From IMG/VR virus record IMGVR_UViG_3300023174_000038, positions 186,001 to 250,000 of that record: a stretch of 64,000 nucleotides of DNA. One strand, 5' to 3'. The position numbers and the translations under genes are program-made. Below the pieces are notes generated by a model that saw nothing but the letters and a program-made list of their open reading frames with translations, was not told the origin of the DNA and made no database searches. Below, in pieces: positions 55,741-63,915 of the stretch. Origin of the DNA: a virus. Position 1 is the first letter of the stretch. Each line of letters opens with the position of its first letter.

Positions 55741-56942
55741 ATTGCGGCTTTTGGCTGTAAAATTTGCTCCTGATTAATATTTATCTTTTTAATGTTGTTT
55801 TCACGGTACTTCTTAGTGTTATACATATGAGGCATTAAAACCTTCTCAATCTCTGTATGTAAACCACGAGCACCGGTCTTTAATTTCATTGTATTTTCAG
55901 CTAACTGAGAAATAGCATCTTCTGTAAAATTTAACTCAATATCATCTAAACTTAATAGATACTTATATTGGTCGATATAGTTGTTTTTAACTTTTGTCAG
56001 GACCTGAACCATTTCGTCTTTTGTAAGATTTTCAACATTTACTGTAGTAGTAAAACGTCCGATGAATTCAGGAATCATACCAAATCGTGTTAAATCATCC
56101 GGGCTAACCATAGATAAATCACCCTCTTTGCGGGAGTCCTTAATATCAGCACCAAATCCAATACTAGTTCCATTGATACGATTGTTAACAATATCCTTTA
56201 ATCCAACAAATGCACCACCGGCAATGAATAGAATGTTCTTTGTATTAACCTCAATCATATCACCACTAGGATGCTTACGTCCTCCACCAGCTGGGATACG
56301 ACATGTTGTACCCTCAACCATCTTTAATAGTGCTTGTTGTACACCTTCGCCGGATACGTCACGGGTAATACTTGCACCTTCGCTTTTACGGGCAATTTTG
56401 TCAATCTCATCAACAAACACAATACCACGTTCTGCCAGTTTAGCATCACCACCGGCAGCATTAACTAGCATACTAATCATTGATTCAACATCATCACCTA
56501 CATATCCAGCCTCGGTCAAGCTAGTAGCATCAGCAACAATAAAGGGCACTTCTAAGTATTTTGCTACAGTTTTAGCTAATAGTGTTTTACCTGAACCTGT
56601 TGGTCCAATTAATAATACGTTACCTTTTTGTATTTCTAAGTCTTTTGGCGGATTATTAATACGTTTATAGTGATTAGCAATAGCTACACTAAGAACCATT
56701 TTAGCATTAATTTGACCAATAATATGTTGGTCTAAAAATTCTTTAATAGTTTCCGGATCATATCTTATATGGTCTTTGTTTATTGAATCTTCGGAATTGT
56801 TATTTTCATCAACCATTAATTGAGTACATAACTCAATACAGTCGCTACAGATAGCAACATCTTCTCCGACAATTAATTTATTTACGACATCTTTATGATT
56901 GCCGCAAAATGAGCAATGGCTTAATTTTGTTTCTGTTGACAT
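55737..56942 (-). CDS. clpX: ATP-dependent protease ATP-binding subunit ClpX
   Basis: The 401-aa protein has the N-terminal zinc domain (Cys10, 13, 32, 35), Walker A GPTGSGKT (113-120), Walker B VFVDEIDKI, the pore loop GYVG, the RKH loop and the ClpP-docking IGF loop (SIGFGAD). All parts needed to unfold substrates and feed ClpP are present. Together with phage ClpP it may form a phage-specific protease or mix with the host's. An ATAAGTA box lies 5 nt before the ATG. Confidence 0.97.
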   Translation of the reverse strand: MSTETKLSHCSFCGNHKDVVNKLIVGEDVAICSDCIELCTQLMVDENNNSEDSINKDHIRYDPETIKEFLDQHIIGQINAKMVLSVAIANHYKRINNPPKDLEIQKGNVLLIGPTGSGKTLLAKTVAKYLEVPFIVADATSLTEAGYVGDDVESMISMLVNAAGGDAKLAERGIVFVDEIDKIARKSEGASITRDVSGEGVQQALLKMVEGTTCRIPAGGGRKHPSGDMIEVNTKNILFIAGGAFVGLKDIVNNRINGTSIGFGADIKDSRKEGDLSMVSPDDLTRFGMIPEFIGRFTTTVNVENLTKDEMVQVLTKVKNNYIDQYKYLLSLDDIELNFTEDAISQLAENTMKLKTGARGLHTEIEKVLMPHMYNTKKYRENNIKKININQEQILQPKAAI

Positions 56943-56947
56943 ACTAA

Positions 56948-56954
56948 TACTTAT
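56948..56954 (-). promoter_or_regulatory. variant late-type box ATAAGTA, leaderless position
   Basis: ATAAGTA, then TTAGT, then ATG at 56942. Confidence 0.35.
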
Positions 56955-56955
56955 C

Positions 56956-57963
56956 TTAATTATTTTTTACACATACTTTTTTAGGCACCACTGACAATTC
57001 AATTTTAGATAAATTGTGCATAATATGTGCTAACTTACTATCCTGATGAATTTTTAATTCAATTTTATTGATCGCACTAGAACTTTGATTAATACCTACA
57101 TTAATTGTTTTTACATAATTAATGTTATAAAACGGGTTGTTTAAACGATTTACTGCCGTAGTCTCAAAACATTGACTATATTGCGTTCTGTTATAGAAGT
57201 CTTTAATTTCCATATTAACCCGAACTTCATTCCAATCCATCATAGCATCTAATAACTTATTGGGAATAACAAATTCATTAAAATAATATTTCTCAGAACC
57301 TACTCTAACAGTAGAAGGGTATTGTTGTGAAAATCCTTTTTCTTGTGTCCATAATGAGGGTTTACCATCAGCTACTAATTGTATCGCATCATGCAGGGAT
57401 GCTACATAATTTGGGTTCCATGCCAATGTATAGGGAATAGTTAACGTTAGATTTCTATAGGTGTCTACCTTAACGACATAATCACTTTGATTAATATCAT
57501 ATGCCCGTCTAGGGTAATCATTTAATACACTAGAGAGAATCCGATCACCATTATTTTTATTTTCTAAGAATGATTTATATTGAGTATTATGTTTAGCACC
57601 GTCAAGGTTTTTACTATCCTTACCCTTAGATAGGATTCTGTCACTTAATCTTAATAAAGACAATTTAACATCTACAACTACCTGAACCTTATTACCTATG
57701 TTTTGTTGTGATATAATTTTATACTCATCAACAAAGGCTGAACTATATGCTAGGATTTCATTCTTAATAAGTTTTTCGTTGTATGATTCACGTTCACTTG
57801 CAATCACTACACCAACTTGATACTCAATAGCCTCTTTAAAAGCATTATGTTTAGCTTCTTCGTATGTGTTACCTAGACCGGTAGTACGAATGTAATTATC
57901 AGATTTAGAGGTAGACGCACATGCGGTAAGTATAAAACATACCGCTAGCAATAATAAACGCAT
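56956..57963 (-). CDS. outer-membrane-type lipoprotein, LPP20/FlgT-like N-domain
   Basis: The 335-aa protein has a lipoprotein signal with lipobox LTAC (start at ATG 57963; a TTG lies two codons upstream). The N-terminal domain (RTTGLGNTYEEAKHNAFKEAIEYQVG) resembles LPP20/FlgT-type domains. The rest is alpha/beta without recognised motifs. Next to a second lipoprotein, so they may form an envelope complex that alters the host surface. Confidence 0.72.
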   Translation of the reverse strand: MRLLLLAVCFILTACASTSKSDNYIRTTGLGNTYEEAKHNAFKEAIEYQVGVVIASERESYNEKLIKNEILAYSSAFVDEYKIISQQNIGNKVQVVVDVKLSLLRLSDRILSKGKDSKNLDGAKHNTQYKSFLENKNNGDRILSSVLNDYPRRAYDINQSDYVVKVDTYRNLTLTIPYTLAWNPNYVASLHDAIQLVADGKPSLWTQEKGFSQQYPSTVRVGSEKYYFNEFVIPNKLLDAMMDWNEVRVNMEIKDFYNRTQYSQCFETTAVNRLNNPFYNINYVKTINVGINQSSSAINKIELKIHQDSKLAHIMHNLSKIELSVVPKKVCVKNN

Positions 57964-57965
57964 AA

Positions 57966-58601
57966 TCAATTACCGAATTTTTTACGCAATTGATTAGAAA
58001 CTTGTTCGGATTCTTTATCCCAACGAATTGTTACAGCAACTTCTTGTGGACCAACTATCTCTTGTTTGATAACCTTAAATCCACGCAAGATACCTTGAGC
58101 ATTAACACGAATGGTCTCGTTTAATTGATAAGCAGTATCATTGCTGTTTTCACGCACAGAATGATTTGTATCTTTTTCTGCATCTGTATCACTCATTGCA
58201 ACAACTTCTCCTGTTGTTGTGCGTGACTTCATTCGGTCGCTTGCTTTCTCAACGTTCTTGGCAAGTGTGTTAGTTACACGTGTGCTAGAAACATCTTCCT
58301 GAATAAAGTGACGTACATTTGCACGGGCACGATCACCTGCACGAATTAATGCAGTACGGCGATTGTTATCAGTGTTGCCATTTGAACTTGCAGTACCGAC
58401 TGATTCAATACTAGTGATTGCACAATTTGATTTGTCCCATGAATACCAAGCGCAATCAGTTTCAATACGAATTGTATCTTGTTTAAATGATGTGGAAAGC
58501 TTTTGATTACGGATCTGCTCAAATTCGCCTTCACCGCGTTTCATACTAGAACAGCCCACTAATGAGAGAGCAGTTACTAAAGCCAATAATTTGAAATTCA
58601 T
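57966..58601 (-). CDS. lipoprotein, 211 aa
   Basis: The signal MNFKLLALVTALSLVGC ends in a lipobox with the Cys followed by Ser. The mature part has a single disulfide-type Cys pair (ETDCAWYSWDKSNCAI) and a helix with RAGDRARANVRHF. The start at 58601 has GGAG upstream; an earlier ATG-like start at 58649 falls in the promoter. It precedes the second lipoprotein gene with 2 nt between. Confidence 0.72.
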   Translation of the reverse strand: MNFKLLALVTALSLVGCSSMKRGEGEFEQIRNQKLSTSFKQDTIRIETDCAWYSWDKSNCAITSIESVGTASSNGNTDNNRRTALIRAGDRARANVRHFIQEDVSSTRVTNTLAKNVEKASDRMKSRTTTGEVVAMSDTDAEKDTNHSVRENSNDTAYQLNETIRVNAQGILRGFKVIKQEIVGPQEVAVTIRWDKESEQVSNQLRKKFGN

Positions 58602-58630
58602 TTCAATCTCCGATAAGTTAAGATATGTGT

Positions 58631-58659
58631 ATATTAACACAATAGCCAATTATTGTCAA
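58631..58659 (-). promoter_or_regulatory. sigma70-type promoter for the lipoprotein pair
   Basis: - strand TTGACAATAATTGG, 17-bp spacer, TAATAT (58636-58631), a variant of the repeated module. Confidence 0.75.
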
Positions 58660-60207
58660 TTATTTTTGATTCTTTAGGAACAATTCTATCTGTTCTTTTT
58701 CATTTTCGGACAACAAATCAAGGTCATATTCGCCCTTTTCTATCTTTTCAACCAAATATTTGATGTATTTTTGGTTATGTAGATAGGTATCCGACTGTTC
58801 CTTTTGAACCTCAATCCATTTGCGACTGTCATACTTATAAACACGGTTTGGTAATGCATCTACACGTACAAATACATCACCTTTATTAGCAACATTTGGG
58901 AATTTTATACCAAAATTTGTATTAATTGTACGTTGACTATCAGCGGTTAACATAAAGATATCTGGACGCAAACTCTTTAATGCTTCCATTTGATAATGCT
59001 TATCTTCAAACATTACATAACCACCATCTAATTCCTTATAAGGTTTTTCGGGTTCAATTGTTACTTCAGTATCTTTTACTTCAAATACCGATTCTTCTAC
59101 TACTTCTTCTTTTGTAGCAACCATTGGCTTAGTATCAAAACTTACAAATGGTTTACTTAAGTAAGGATGTTTTTCTAATAAAGATTTTGGTTCTTCTGGT
59201 TCTTCAAAGGGTCCGTCCTTTACATCACAATTTTTATTTGGACAGAATAAACCTATACCGGGTGCATTAACCAACTCAGTATCGCACATATAACAGTTAA
59301 TAGGATGTTTGGGAGTTCCAGCCATTGCAACAATTTGTTTAATTTGTTCATCGGTTAATGGACCGTCATCAGGTTCATATGCTGGTTCTGTGACAGTGGG
59401 AGTTGATATTGGTTCAGTCCCTAGAGGGCTGTCACCCTCCTCATCCCATTCTTTACTTGCATTAGCGGCAAGAACAAGCGCAATAGCTAATGGATCAAAT
59501 ACAATAACAAGTAAAATAATAACCCAACGTACCGCACTCTCTAACATATTGTTATCAGCATTATCACCATAAATCAATGCGGCAATATATTTGATAGGAC
59601 CAACTTCTGCTTCTACTTTGCGATTCTCTGCCGCAATAGGTGCTCGTTCTTCATTAAGTTTAGCAATTTCTTTCTGTGCATCACCAATATCTTTTTGCAG
59701 TTTACTACGTTCACCGGCTTGTTGTCTACGAATTTGTACCGCACGTTCAGCACTATTCTCGCTATCACCACGACTTAATCGTTGGTCAACTTGATTATCC
59801 ATTTGAGTTAATGCTTTACGTGCTAACTCAATATTGTCTCGTTGTGTTTTAATCTTTTCATCATACAAAGATAATTTGTCTTGACTATCACCAGTACTGA
59901 TGCCATGCTCCATGTGAGCTTTACTTAAGAAGCCAAATATACCCATACTTGTTAGTAATGCTAATGCAATAACGGCAGGTACAAGATAGAGTTTGAGTAA
60001 GAAACCTGCACGACCCCAGTACTTACGTAGCCAAACGGTTGTGGTGATCTTTCCTATTTCAAGGATACCTCCCATAATGATAACGGGAATAACCGCACCT
60101 GCAAAGATAGCGGTTAAGCCGATAATACTATACCAGGCAGCTACCGAACTAAGTGATAGTGCTACTAATAGTGTAAGATTTGAGAATGATAAAAATTTAA
60201 GGCGCAT
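58660..60207 (-). CDS. large membrane protein with coiled coil and zinc ribbon
   Basis: The 515-aa protein has about three N-terminal transmembrane helices, a ~90-residue coiled coil (KIKTQRDNIELARKAL...KLNEERAPIAAENRKVEAEV), another helix (VRWVIILLVIVFDPLAIALVLAA), and a cytoplasmic tail with a zinc ribbon (CYMC...CPNKNC) and acidic linkers. Similar proteins occur in other large phages; unassigned. Leaderless behind CTAAATA. Confidence 0.75.
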   Translation of the reverse strand: MRLKFLSFSNLTLLVALSLSSVAAWYSIIGLTAIFAGAVIPVIIMGGILEIGKITTTVWLRKYWGRAGFLLKLYLVPAVIALALLTSMGIFGFLSKAHMEHGISTGDSQDKLSLYDEKIKTQRDNIELARKALTQMDNQVDQRLSRGDSENSAERAVQIRRQQAGERSKLQKDIGDAQKEIAKLNEERAPIAAENRKVEAEVGPIKYIAALIYGDNADNNMLESAVRWVIILLVIVFDPLAIALVLAANASKEWDEEGDSPLGTEPISTPTVTEPAYEPDDGPLTDEQIKQIVAMAGTPKHPINCYMCDTELVNAPGIGLFCPNKNCDVKDGPFEEPEEPKSLLEKHPYLSKPFVSFDTKPMVATKEEVVEESVFEVKDTEVTIEPEKPYKELDGGYVMFEDKHYQMEALKSLRPDIFMLTADSQRTINTNFGIKFPNVANKGDVFVRVDALPNRVYKYDSRKWIEVQKEQSDTYLHNQKYIKYLVEKIEKGEYDLDLLSENEKEQIELFLKNQK

Positions 60208-60211
60208 CTAA

Positions 60212-60218
60212 TATTTAG
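60212..60218 (-). promoter_or_regulatory. late-type promoter box CTAAATA, leaderless position
   Basis: CTAAATA, then TTAG, then ATG at 60207. Confidence 0.5.
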
Positions 60219-60427
60219 TCTAGTGTTACGTCAAATAAGTGACTATAATAACTAAGAAATTCAGCTACAGGTAAAACAAGTTTTTGAGGGATATTGGGAC
60301 CTCTGGACACATGATATGTAACTAAATAATCACCGCGGTTCTCATCGGTCTTTTTTACCTGTATTACTTCAATCTTGTTACCATCTTCAAACACATAGGA
60401 TTGTCCTATCAAGGTATATGCGTTCAT
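60215..60427 (-). CDS. hypothetical protein, 70 aa
   Basis: Beta-rich small protein (YVFEDGNKIEVIQVKKTDENRGDYLVTYHV). Its stop overlaps the late-type box of the next gene. Coupled to the acidic protein gene by ATGA. Function unknown. Confidence 0.6.
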   Translation of the reverse strand: MNAYTLIGQSYVFEDGNKIEVIQVKKTDENRGDYLVTYHVSRGPNIPQKLVLPVAEFLSYYSHLFDVTLD

Positions 60428-61518
60428 TTTGTATTATGATATACATCAAACTGTGCCCACTGTCCGCGCCAGTTGTCATGTTCACTATCCATACCATTAT
60501 CATCAAGTTCATCACCGTCATATACTAAACGTGTAACTACACTTGTACCTTGAACATCCCAATTGAATACTTTAAGTTTTTTAGGTTCAAATACACCTTC
60601 AATAGTAGTTTGAATGCAACTACCTTTACCACCTTGTGTCCACATCAACCAATAACCCTTACCTAGATGTTCTGGATATAGTTCTTCTTGTTCTTCTGAT
60701 GTTTCCCAACGACTATCTTCTTCACCATGTGCGTCACTAAAGAATGATTCTAAGTCACCCTCATAGATTGTTTCACCTTCGCTATTCTCAATAGTCATAT
60801 GTGTATCGTCTTGGTCAAAGCCCCAGAACGAATGTTTACCTTGATACTCATAATAAGGCAAATCAAATCGTGCCGCTTTAGGAGTACCATTCTCATCATA
60901 GTCATAGTTCTCGTTAAGAGCATCACTCAAATCATCTTCGTGTTCTTCACTACTCCAATGTTCATATTGTTGTTTCTTAATCTTGTGTACACCAATCTCA
61001 CGTGTACGACCCCAAATACGAATTGTATATGTATCTTCGGGATAACTTTCTTTTAATGAACCCTCATCTTCTGTATCGTCACCAAAAGGCCATTTAGCAG
61101 TTTCTACAAAATCACTATCTGGTGTTGGCCAATGTGCGGAAATTTTATCTACTACTGGTAGTTTTTCAAATTCACGTTTAAGTTCTTCAAGGTCTGCTTC
61201 CAAATCAGCCTCATCAATCGGTTCTTCTACATTGTGCCAACTTGATTCATCACCTAATTCATAAGTAACATCATACCCACCTTTGCGGTCAGTCCAACAG
61301 TCATCGTATTGAAACTCCCATTCCATCTCTACATCATTCTCATAGGCATCATTAATAACTTCTTCAAAATCAACTTCACCTAATTGAATGTCTGTAAGTT
61401 TTTGTACAATCTCATCCTCATCTAAGTCAGGGTAGATTTCACTTAATAATGCTTCATCAAGTTTAATAGCATATTGTCTATCATGTTGATGCCATTCATG
61501 TTTTACGATTGTTACCAT
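60424..61518 (-). CDS. highly acidic protein, 364 aa
   Basis: Asp and Glu make up a very large share of the protein, in clusters such as DLDEDEIVQ, DEADLEADLEELKREF and EEHEDDLSD, with many Trp and Tyr. Such composition is typical of DNA-mimic inhibitors or of calcium-binding structural proteins; neither is proved. No family recognised. AGGAG before the ATG; first gene of a short operon. Confidence 0.65.
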   Translation of the reverse strand: MVTIVKHEWHQHDRQYAIKLDEALLSEIYPDLDEDEIVQKLTDIQLGEVDFEEVINDAYENDVEMEWEFQYDDCWTDRKGGYDVTYELGDESSWHNVEEPIDEADLEADLEELKREFEKLPVVDKISAHWPTPDSDFVETAKWPFGDDTEDEGSLKESYPEDTYTIRIWGRTREIGVHKIKKQQYEHWSSEEHEDDLSDALNENYDYDENGTPKAARFDLPYYEYQGKHSFWGFDQDDTHMTIENSEGETIYEGDLESFFSDAHGEEDSRWETSEEQEELYPEHLGKGYWLMWTQGGKGSCIQTTIEGVFEPKKLKVFNWDVQGTSVVTRLVYDGDELDDNGMDSEHDNWRGQWAQFDVYHNTK

Positions 61519-61543
61519 TATATTCTCCTAATTATAGATTATA

Positions 61544-62878
61544 TCACTTGTCGTCACGAAAACGAACAAATCTGGGGAAACGCAAACTATACGTTCCATC
61601 TTGGTTCTGTGTAATCACATCACATAGGACTTCAGCAGTACGACCAATGACCATATTACGATTAGTCCAATAATCATCTCTATCAACATCACTAAAGCCA
61701 CTACCCACATTGACTGTAATTTCTTTCCCGTCGTCAACTCCATGACAAACAAGTGCTCCAAGTCTTCCCAAATTTCTACCAGTTCCTTCTTCAACACCCA
61801 CGACCTCCAAGTCTACAGTTAATGTTGGCTTCCATTTCATCCAGTCAGTACTGCGCTTGCAGATATAGGGAGCTTCTAATTCTTTAATCATAATGCCTTC
61901 AAATCCTGCATTAACTTGATCCTTAGCATAACGTTCAAGTTGATCCTTACCTGCGGCTGTGTCTAAGTCAACCATAATATGCGGTAACAACTCTACGTTA
62001 GGCATAGTGTCAACTACGTGCCGAATATGTTCAAGTATGGCTATGCGTTTACGCAGTTGAGCATTCCAATGTCCTTCACGGAAATCACTTAATGGAATAA
62101 TATCAAAAATATTAAACACACTATCATCTGCTTGCACATCAGTCTTACGGCGTGCTTGTCGCATCAGTTCTTGGAATGTATTACCAATTACTTCTCCATC
62201 TAATACAAATCCGTTAATCAATGCGTTCTGATGTCCTCTAGCAATCTTAATAAAGTTGTCGCTAATCTGTTTTTCAATGTGACCAAAGTTATCAAACACT
62301 TTACCATTACGGCTGTAGCAAACTGTAGTCACACCCTCACTTGCACCGGGTATTACAAACATCAATACACGAACACCATCTAACTTAGGCTCAAGGCGTT
62401 TAGTACCTTTCATCTCAGGACGACCTTCACTATTAGTTGCTAGTTGACAACCAAAGATTGGAATTTCGTAATCAGTTTTCTTACAGATTTTGTTGATTGT
62501 TTTTTCAGATATACCAGCACGTAAATCTCTACGAATAACAGGAGCACAGAATGTATTCCATTCTATGCTATCAAATCGTTCACTCATTTCATTGATAGCA
62601 TCAAGTGCGGCATTGCCTGACAAATCACGGTGCGACAATAGTGTAAGCAATGTATTAAAATCACTCCAAGGATTTTCAGCATCAACAATACCTACAGTAT
62701 CAGGAACTTTACGTACACCAAATGTCACATAAGGATTGTAACAAGCTTTTGTCAAACCCAAAAAAATCTGAGCATTAGTGCTACCTAGGACACTTGCCTC
62801 AAGCGCCTGTAAAATGATATCTTCCTTGTGCAGGCGACTATCACTTTCATTTAACTTTGTTATCCACGATGCTGACAT
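61544..62878 (-). CDS. ATP-dependent DNA ligase
   Basis: The 444-aa protein has the adenylation site EPKLDGVR (Lys165), then VCYSRNGKVFDNF, FVLDGEVIG, EGIMIKELEAPY, STDWMKWKP (motifs III to V) and an OB-fold C-terminus. It seals nicks during replication, recombination or repair. It is larger than T7 ligase (359 aa), closer to T4 ligase (487 aa). Operonic with a small membrane protein. Confidence 0.95.
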   Translation of the reverse strand: MSASWITKLNESDSRLHKEDIILQALEASVLGSTNAQIFLGLTKACYNPYVTFGVRKVPDTVGIVDAENPWSDFNTLLTLLSHRDLSGNAALDAINEMSERFDSIEWNTFCAPVIRRDLRAGISEKTINKICKKTDYEIPIFGCQLATNSEGRPEMKGTKRLEPKLDGVRVLMFVIPGASEGVTTVCYSRNGKVFDNFGHIEKQISDNFIKIARGHQNALINGFVLDGEVIGNTFQELMRQARRKTDVQADDSVFNIFDIIPLSDFREGHWNAQLRKRIAILEHIRHVVDTMPNVELLPHIMVDLDTAAGKDQLERYAKDQVNAGFEGIMIKELEAPYICKRSTDWMKWKPTLTVDLEVVGVEEGTGRNLGRLGALVCHGVDDGKEITVNVGSGFSDVDRDDYWTNRNMVIGRTAEVLCDVITQNQDGTYSLRFPRFVRFRDDK

Positions 62879-62887
62879 TTAAAATCC

Positions 62888-63070
62888 TTATTTTACCTTA
62901 CGTTTATTACATTCTTCATATGCCTGATCAGGAACTTGTTCATATGTATCTAGTTTGGAACATTGATACTCTAGTACAATATAATCAGGGTCATCAGTAC
63001 TTTCTCGCACTAACCACAATATTCCTATAATTACTAATATTGTGATAACTGTTGATTTGATGGTATCCAT
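62888..63070 (-). CDS. small membrane protein, 60 aa
   Basis: One N-terminal transmembrane helix (VITILVIIGILWLV) followed by a short acidic/Cys-containing domain. The start at 63070 is preferred to the longer frame because that would cover the TACCCC/GGGGTA hairpin (about 63075-63090). Function unknown. Confidence 0.6.
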   Translation of the reverse strand: MDTIKSTVITILVIIGILWLVRESTDDPDYIVLEYQCSKLDTYEQVPDQAYEECNKRKVK

Positions 63071-63096
63071 GATATTACCCCTTACGGGGTATTTAG

Positions 63097-63525
63097 CTAC
63101 CAACTACTATTATAAAATACTTTCAATCCTAGGAACACTTCTGCCTTAGCGTTGTTTACAAACTCAAGGTCTTGTTCATAGTAATAATTATCTGCAGGAT
63201 TACCAAAGAAGAAACCTTCTGTACTAGGAAGTTTGCCGTGACGAATAGCACGTTCAAGATTATCTAAATCATCCCAAGTAAGTTCTAACTCAATGCCATT
63301 GAATTTTTGATCTTTACTTTGCAGACCAGGTTCTTTTTTACTATGCCAAAGTTGTTCCATCCAACCATGCAAGTTAGGATGTTTACGCCAATAAGCAATC
63401 TCATATGGCTTAGTAACTGTCTTACTCACAAACTCACTTGTAGTTGCATCAAACTCTGCGGTTTCATAGAAGTCATTATATTGACCTTTTTTGTTAGCAA
63501 CATAAGCATACATATCTAATCCCAT
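63097..63525 (-). CDS. conserved phage hypothetical (GLDMY type), 142 aa
   Basis: The start at 63525 gives the family's usual opening MGLDMYAYVA with GGAGG upstream. Other conserved parts are EIAYWRKHPNLHGWMEQLW and YYYEQDLEFVNNAKAEV. Widespread in phages; no known function. Confidence 0.75.
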   Translation of the reverse strand: MGLDMYAYVANKKGQYNDFYETAEFDATTSEFVSKTVTKPYEIAYWRKHPNLHGWMEQLWHSKKEPGLQSKDQKFNGIELELTWDDLDNLERAIRHGKLPSTEGFFFGNPADNYYYEQDLEFVNNAKAEVFLGLKVFYNSSW

Positions 63526-63554
63526 AATATCCTCCACCTTTTTACGTTTATATT

Positions 63555-63683
63555 TCACTTAGCTTGTTCAACAGTTACCTGTTTAACTTTTTCTACACCG
63601 TTGTCAGCAATTTTGGCAATGCCACTAAAGCCCACAGTTGAGACTACAATACCAAGAATAAACCCTACTAATAATTTTGTCAT
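63555..63683 (-). CDS. small membrane protein, 42 aa
   Basis: One hydrophobic helix (LLVGFILGIVVSTVGFSGI) and a short charged tail; GGAG 8 nt before the ATG. Fits snugly between its neighbours. Confidence 0.6.
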   Translation of the reverse strand: MTKLLVGFILGIVVSTVGFSGIAKIADNGVEKVKQVTVEQAK

Positions 63684-63684
63684 T

Positions 63685-63915
63685 TTAAATCTCCGGAAAT
63701 TGATATAGTTCCCACTCTTCGGCATACTCTGTTTCTAAAACAGTTGCCGCATCTGTATAGCCATGATTGACTAATGTTTGAATGCAATTTTTAATAATCA
63801 AATTAGCAAACATGTCAGGATCAAAATCGTATGTATACGTAGAACGATTGCCGTCCTCATCAGTTTCAACATAGCCCTTAGCCTGTTTAAAAAGTTTTTC
63901 AATATCTTTATTCAT
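63685..63915 (-). CDS. small phage protein, MNKKIEEL family (copy 3)
   Basis: The 76-aa protein (MNKDIEKLFKQAKGY...MFANLIIKNCIQTLV) is a diverged relative of those at 22774 and 23365. The start is the second of two adjacent ATGs or the first at 63918; it overlaps the next gene's stop region. Confidence 0.65.
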   Translation of the reverse strand: MNKDIEKLFKQAKGYVETDEDGNRSTYTYDFDPDMFANLIIKNCIQTLVNHGYTDAATVLETEYAEEWELYQFPEI

